From: Lojkania enalia
Lineage: Eukaryota; Ascomycota; Dothideomycetes; Pleosporales
Direction: 5' to 3'
Assembly (NCBI GenBank): GCA_010094045.1
Contig: ML986666.1
Location: 62,001 to 126,000, forward strand
DNA: 64,000 bases
Shown here piece by piece: positions 60,901-64,000 of the stretch. A program made the translations under genes and the position numbers. Each line of letters starts with the position of its first letter. Within the stretch, counting starts at the first letter, position 1. Under the pieces are notes generated by a model. The model did no database searches. It worked only from the letters and a program-made list of their open reading frames with translations, and was not told the origin of the DNA.

Positions 60901-62468
60901 CTTCGTATGACAACGTATAGCTCTCGGCATTACGTTAAAATTCTTTTCCCTTCTCATTACAGCCTCTCACGGTCCACCTTGAGCATTCTTCACCAACTTG
61001 ACCTACAGTAGCTATTAGACCCTAGAGGGATACATTGCTCGCGCTATTGGCACGTAATTTTCTGATAGAAGTACGAGCTCGATTATTTACTTTTGCCCGC
61101 TAAAGCTCTAATAGCGCGTTATTTTCCGAAAAGCTTCACCCAATGATACTATATAATCCATATTAAGTTGACATTGAGTAACTAGACCTTTACACCAAGT
61201 TCAACCTTTGATACTTATACCTGGTCCACGAACAACGGCGTCTAGAAGGGGTCGGAACATCATGGAATTAATCTCGACTGACCATATCGAATTATTCTCC
61301 CCCCTTCACTGTCATTACGGTCCAGTTCGTTGTAGAAACTCCTTGTGGAATGACCTAGAAGCTTACTGAGCCTGAACAATAAACTACAAAGCAAATCCGT
61401 TCTTTTCGGCCCAAACATCCGGAAAGGACGAGCTGAATCCTTCCGCCACGCTCTTTGCTGAGCGGTACGCCACTTAGCTTAGAGGCGACGAAAATCTCAG
61501 ATATTGTGACAATATGTCGAGCTAAAAGTCTTCTAATAGTAATCGGGCGCTGTGCTATGAGAATCCCCCCTTATCTAAATCGTCAGAGCAGACATAACTC
61601 GCCTCACAAAGCTGGAACGGCTATATCCAAAAGAGATAGACATGTTGGGAATCGACGCTATTGCTATGCCGGCTCCCCTGTACCTCTCTTGTGTACTGTA
61701 ATTTATCTGATTGATACCTTTTATATGGTAGTACTTCCATGTATTAATTTTACCTCAAGAGAAAGAGAGAAAAAGGCTACTTGCACTTCACCCGCTTATC
61801 ATGCTCCATATACAGCAGGCAATAAGCAAGTGAAGAGCAAATAAAACGGTTCAAGCATCCCAGGTTTCGGGAATGATAAACCGGTCGGGTTTTAGGGCGA
61901 AGAGAGGAAGCGGAAGAAATGCTAACTACGATCGCGGGTGCCGAAGAATTTTTTTTTTTTAAACAAAAAAAAAAAAACCTTTCCGGAGAGTTTCTGATTG
62001 GTGTAATTGGTCTGCACCTGGGAGGAGAGAATGGGGCATTTCTTGATGGTAGGTATCTTAGGGTACTTCTGGACAAGAGCGTCGTCGTTCATGTGTAGGA
62101 CTACCCCCATTGTAATGCATCCAGTATGACTTCACCCGAAAGCCACGATAAGGTGGTAAAATATGCTGCATGGGACTGGTGCTGACCTCAATCCACTACT
62201 TCCTACCCTAAATAACTAGATCCAATCATGGTGACAAAGCTTACTGTTCAACAGAGTTCGCGGTGGACATCTTCTCGAGCCTTGAACTGTGGTAATGAAT
62301 ATGAGTTTGGTATAAAAGCCTGAAAGCTACGAAGGAGACCTCAAACAATGCAACCAATTCAACTAGTCAAAGAATATATACTTAATATACATGCGAGTGC
62401 GCATTGGACAATCCTACTATCCTCGACCCTCGTTGCCAATTAGTCTTAGGTACTCCACAAGGATCCTC
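57970..62468. other. AT-rich gene-free block (4.5 kb)
   Basis: No recognisable gene on either strand. Short frames at 59467-59736 and 59877-60089 show no known motif. A T12-AAAC-A13 hairpin-like run lies at 61949-61977. The composition is like the 40.1-44.9 kb block, which suggests decayed repeats, but no transposase motif was found. Confidence 0.5.
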
Positions 62469-64000
62469 TTAGTAATGCTCTAGAATCGTCTCAAGCGCCT
62501 TCCGAGAAAGTGTAAAGGTTGGCCCGTTGGGCATCGCTCCTGGAACCCGAGGCAAGACGGAGGCGTCAACTACGCGCAGGTTATCGACGCCGTTGACCCG
62601 GAACTTTGAGTCAACACAGTAATCTCTGTCGCCGGCGGGGCCCATGCGGCAGGTGGATGCTGCATGGTGGCTGAACGTCTCGTCCATAATACCCTGCTGC
62701 ATATCGATTTCAGGGTTGGGCACGGTTACGGAGTAGGGAATTCCGGTGTTGTTGTATGCGCGCAGCATGAGCTCGATCCCTTCAGAAAGGGACTGCAGAT
62801 CCTCCTCGGCCCGGTTTGCGAAGTAGTTGAAGTTGATCATAGGGGCTTGTCTAGGGTCTGTAGAGCGGAGGGTTACGGTGCCTGCTGGGTTGGCCGTCTG
62901 CATCTTGACAAGGGATGTGGTCCAATAGTTGGGCATTGGAGTTCTGTTCGAAAATCCGGGATAGAAGCCAGATTGTCCATAGGCGGCGGCGCTCAAGTAG
63001 AAGAGATCTGCGTCTTCGTCCCAGCTGACGCTGCTGCGCCAAGTCATATAAAATGTTCCACCAGTCTGCGAATATGGACCCGACCCGTTCGACCCCCACT
63101 CCACGAAACACGGATCTGATTTGCTGAAAGTCATTGTACAAGGGGAGGTTGTGTCGTTTATCCATGGAACCTCAGCTCGGGTATGAAGAGGCGCCTCATA
63201 GTTGTCTTGCATAAAATTGCCCTGGACAAAAAGGTGAGTGTAGCTCTCAAATCACTGTAAGCGCATTGCCATCCCATGAAAGACTTACTACTGCAGGTAG
63301 ATCAACGAGAACGGGGATCCCTAAGCTTTCTAGCTCCTCGCGCGGGCCGATGCCACTAAGTTTAAGGATCTGTGGAGTGTTGAATGTCCCGCCCGATACG
63401 ATAACCTCCTTCTTAGCTCGAACAGTTCTTGTCTCTCCTACCTGTGAAGCGTTGTACCGTCTGTCGGCCGAATAGAGCGCCTCACCCACCATATACTCAA
63501 CGCCTTTAGCCTTGGACTTGCCGTCGCAATGCTCAAAGAGAACCTTTGTCGCCAGTGAGTGGAGGCTAATAGTTAAGGGGTGTCCAGCGGTGACAACGCT
63601 GTTAATATACTGCGCAATACTACTCCTAGCGCCGGTGGTAGGGGAGATAGCTGAGATTATTTGAAATAGTAGGGGGCTTGCGTAGCGGTCTCTGTCCACC
63701 CTGTTGATGTCGCGTCCGAGCAATTCAACCATGTGCTCAACGCTCTCAACCTCAATGCCTTCCACCTCAAGGAACATCTCTGATAAGAACCTAAATACGT
63801 TCTCTGATGGTGCGACAATGGTTGGATCGTTCTGACTTGACTACAACTCGTGGACTTGTGTAAGTGGAGATAGTAAACAAGGTAGGGTGTGGTTTCTTAC
63901 TTCGAGATAGCCGTCAAAACCATGACCAGGCGTGCCCCGGGGTACATAAGTGCAGTTCTCTAGGGCCATCAAGTGCCTACGCATGTGCTCATGGCCCCAG
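62469..64000 (-). CDS. GMC oxidoreductase, C-terminal part; truncated by right window edge
   Basis: Flavoprotein of the glucose-methanol-choline family (aryl-alcohol, glucose or choline-type oxidases and dehydrogenases). The stop is TAA at 62469-62471; exons run upstream (63212-62469, then 63777-63290 approximately, and further towards 64000) with at least two introns near 63240-63290 and 63830-63900. Seen are the second GMC signature [24 protein letters not shown]-type substrate-loop residues, the active-site [10 protein letters not shown] and the FAD-contacting [21 protein letters not shown] at the C-terminus. The N-terminal FAD-binding GxGxxG domain is outside the window. Substrate cannot be inferred. 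Confidence 0.88.

Overview
The window reads as nuclear DNA of a filamentous ascomycete (Pezizomycotina). Genes are split by short introns of about 50-80 bp with GT/AG ends, lie on both strands at one per 2-3 kb, and encode typical ascomycete proteins: eRF1, AVT1, TIM8, Rheb, WAPL, NAP1, uL23 and eS1. The class cannot be fixed from the sequence alone. Gene models were assembled by hand; splice phases were checked for nearly all of them.

Layout. 1-9.5 kb: housekeeping block with eRF1 (runs off the left edge), AVT1-like vacuolar amino-acid transporter, TIM8, uL23, BMT2 rRNA methyltransferase and HTD2 mitochondrial dehydratase. 9.5-12.9 kb: AT-rich interval with a broken CorA-like gene. 12.9-18.3 kb: accessory enzymes (GH18 chitinase, FAD monooxygenase, nitrilase). 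19-32.3 kb: housekeeping block with seryl-tRNA synthetase, Rheb GTPase, WAPL cohesin release factor, FUR1 uracil phosphoribosyltransferase, ELF1 and a URC1-type GTP cyclohydrolase II homologue. 32.3-40 kb: long non-coding stretches around a small unknown protein and ribosomal protein eS1. 40-44.9 kb: AT-rich block holding a decayed Mutator-like transposase. 45-53 kb: a P450-like protein without a visible haem cysteine, ITPase (HAM1), FAP7/AK6 and NAP1. 53.8-57.97 kb: a sucrose/alpha-glucoside transporter and a short-chain dehydrogenase. 57.97-62.47 kb: AT-rich with no recognisable gene. 62.47-64 kb: the C-terminal part of a GMC oxidoreductase that runs off the right edge.

How the genes work together. 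There is no operon logic, but several pairs are related. eRF1 and AVT1 are divergent over a 38-bp tandem repeat that places three CCAAT boxes at equal spacing. FUR1 and the URC1 homologue lie 1.5 kb apart with ELF1 between them; these families act together in the yeast URC uracil-degradation route. uL23, eS1, BMT2, FAP7, SerRS and eRF1 are all translation or ribosome-assembly genes. Points for a second look are the P450-like pseudoenzyme candidate, the transposon relic with its repeated short motif, an in-frame 24-bp triplication in BMT2, and a 28-bp microexon carrying the chitinase active site. No convincing tRNA, rRNA or CRISPR feature was seen, and no clearly novel multi-gene system could be supported.
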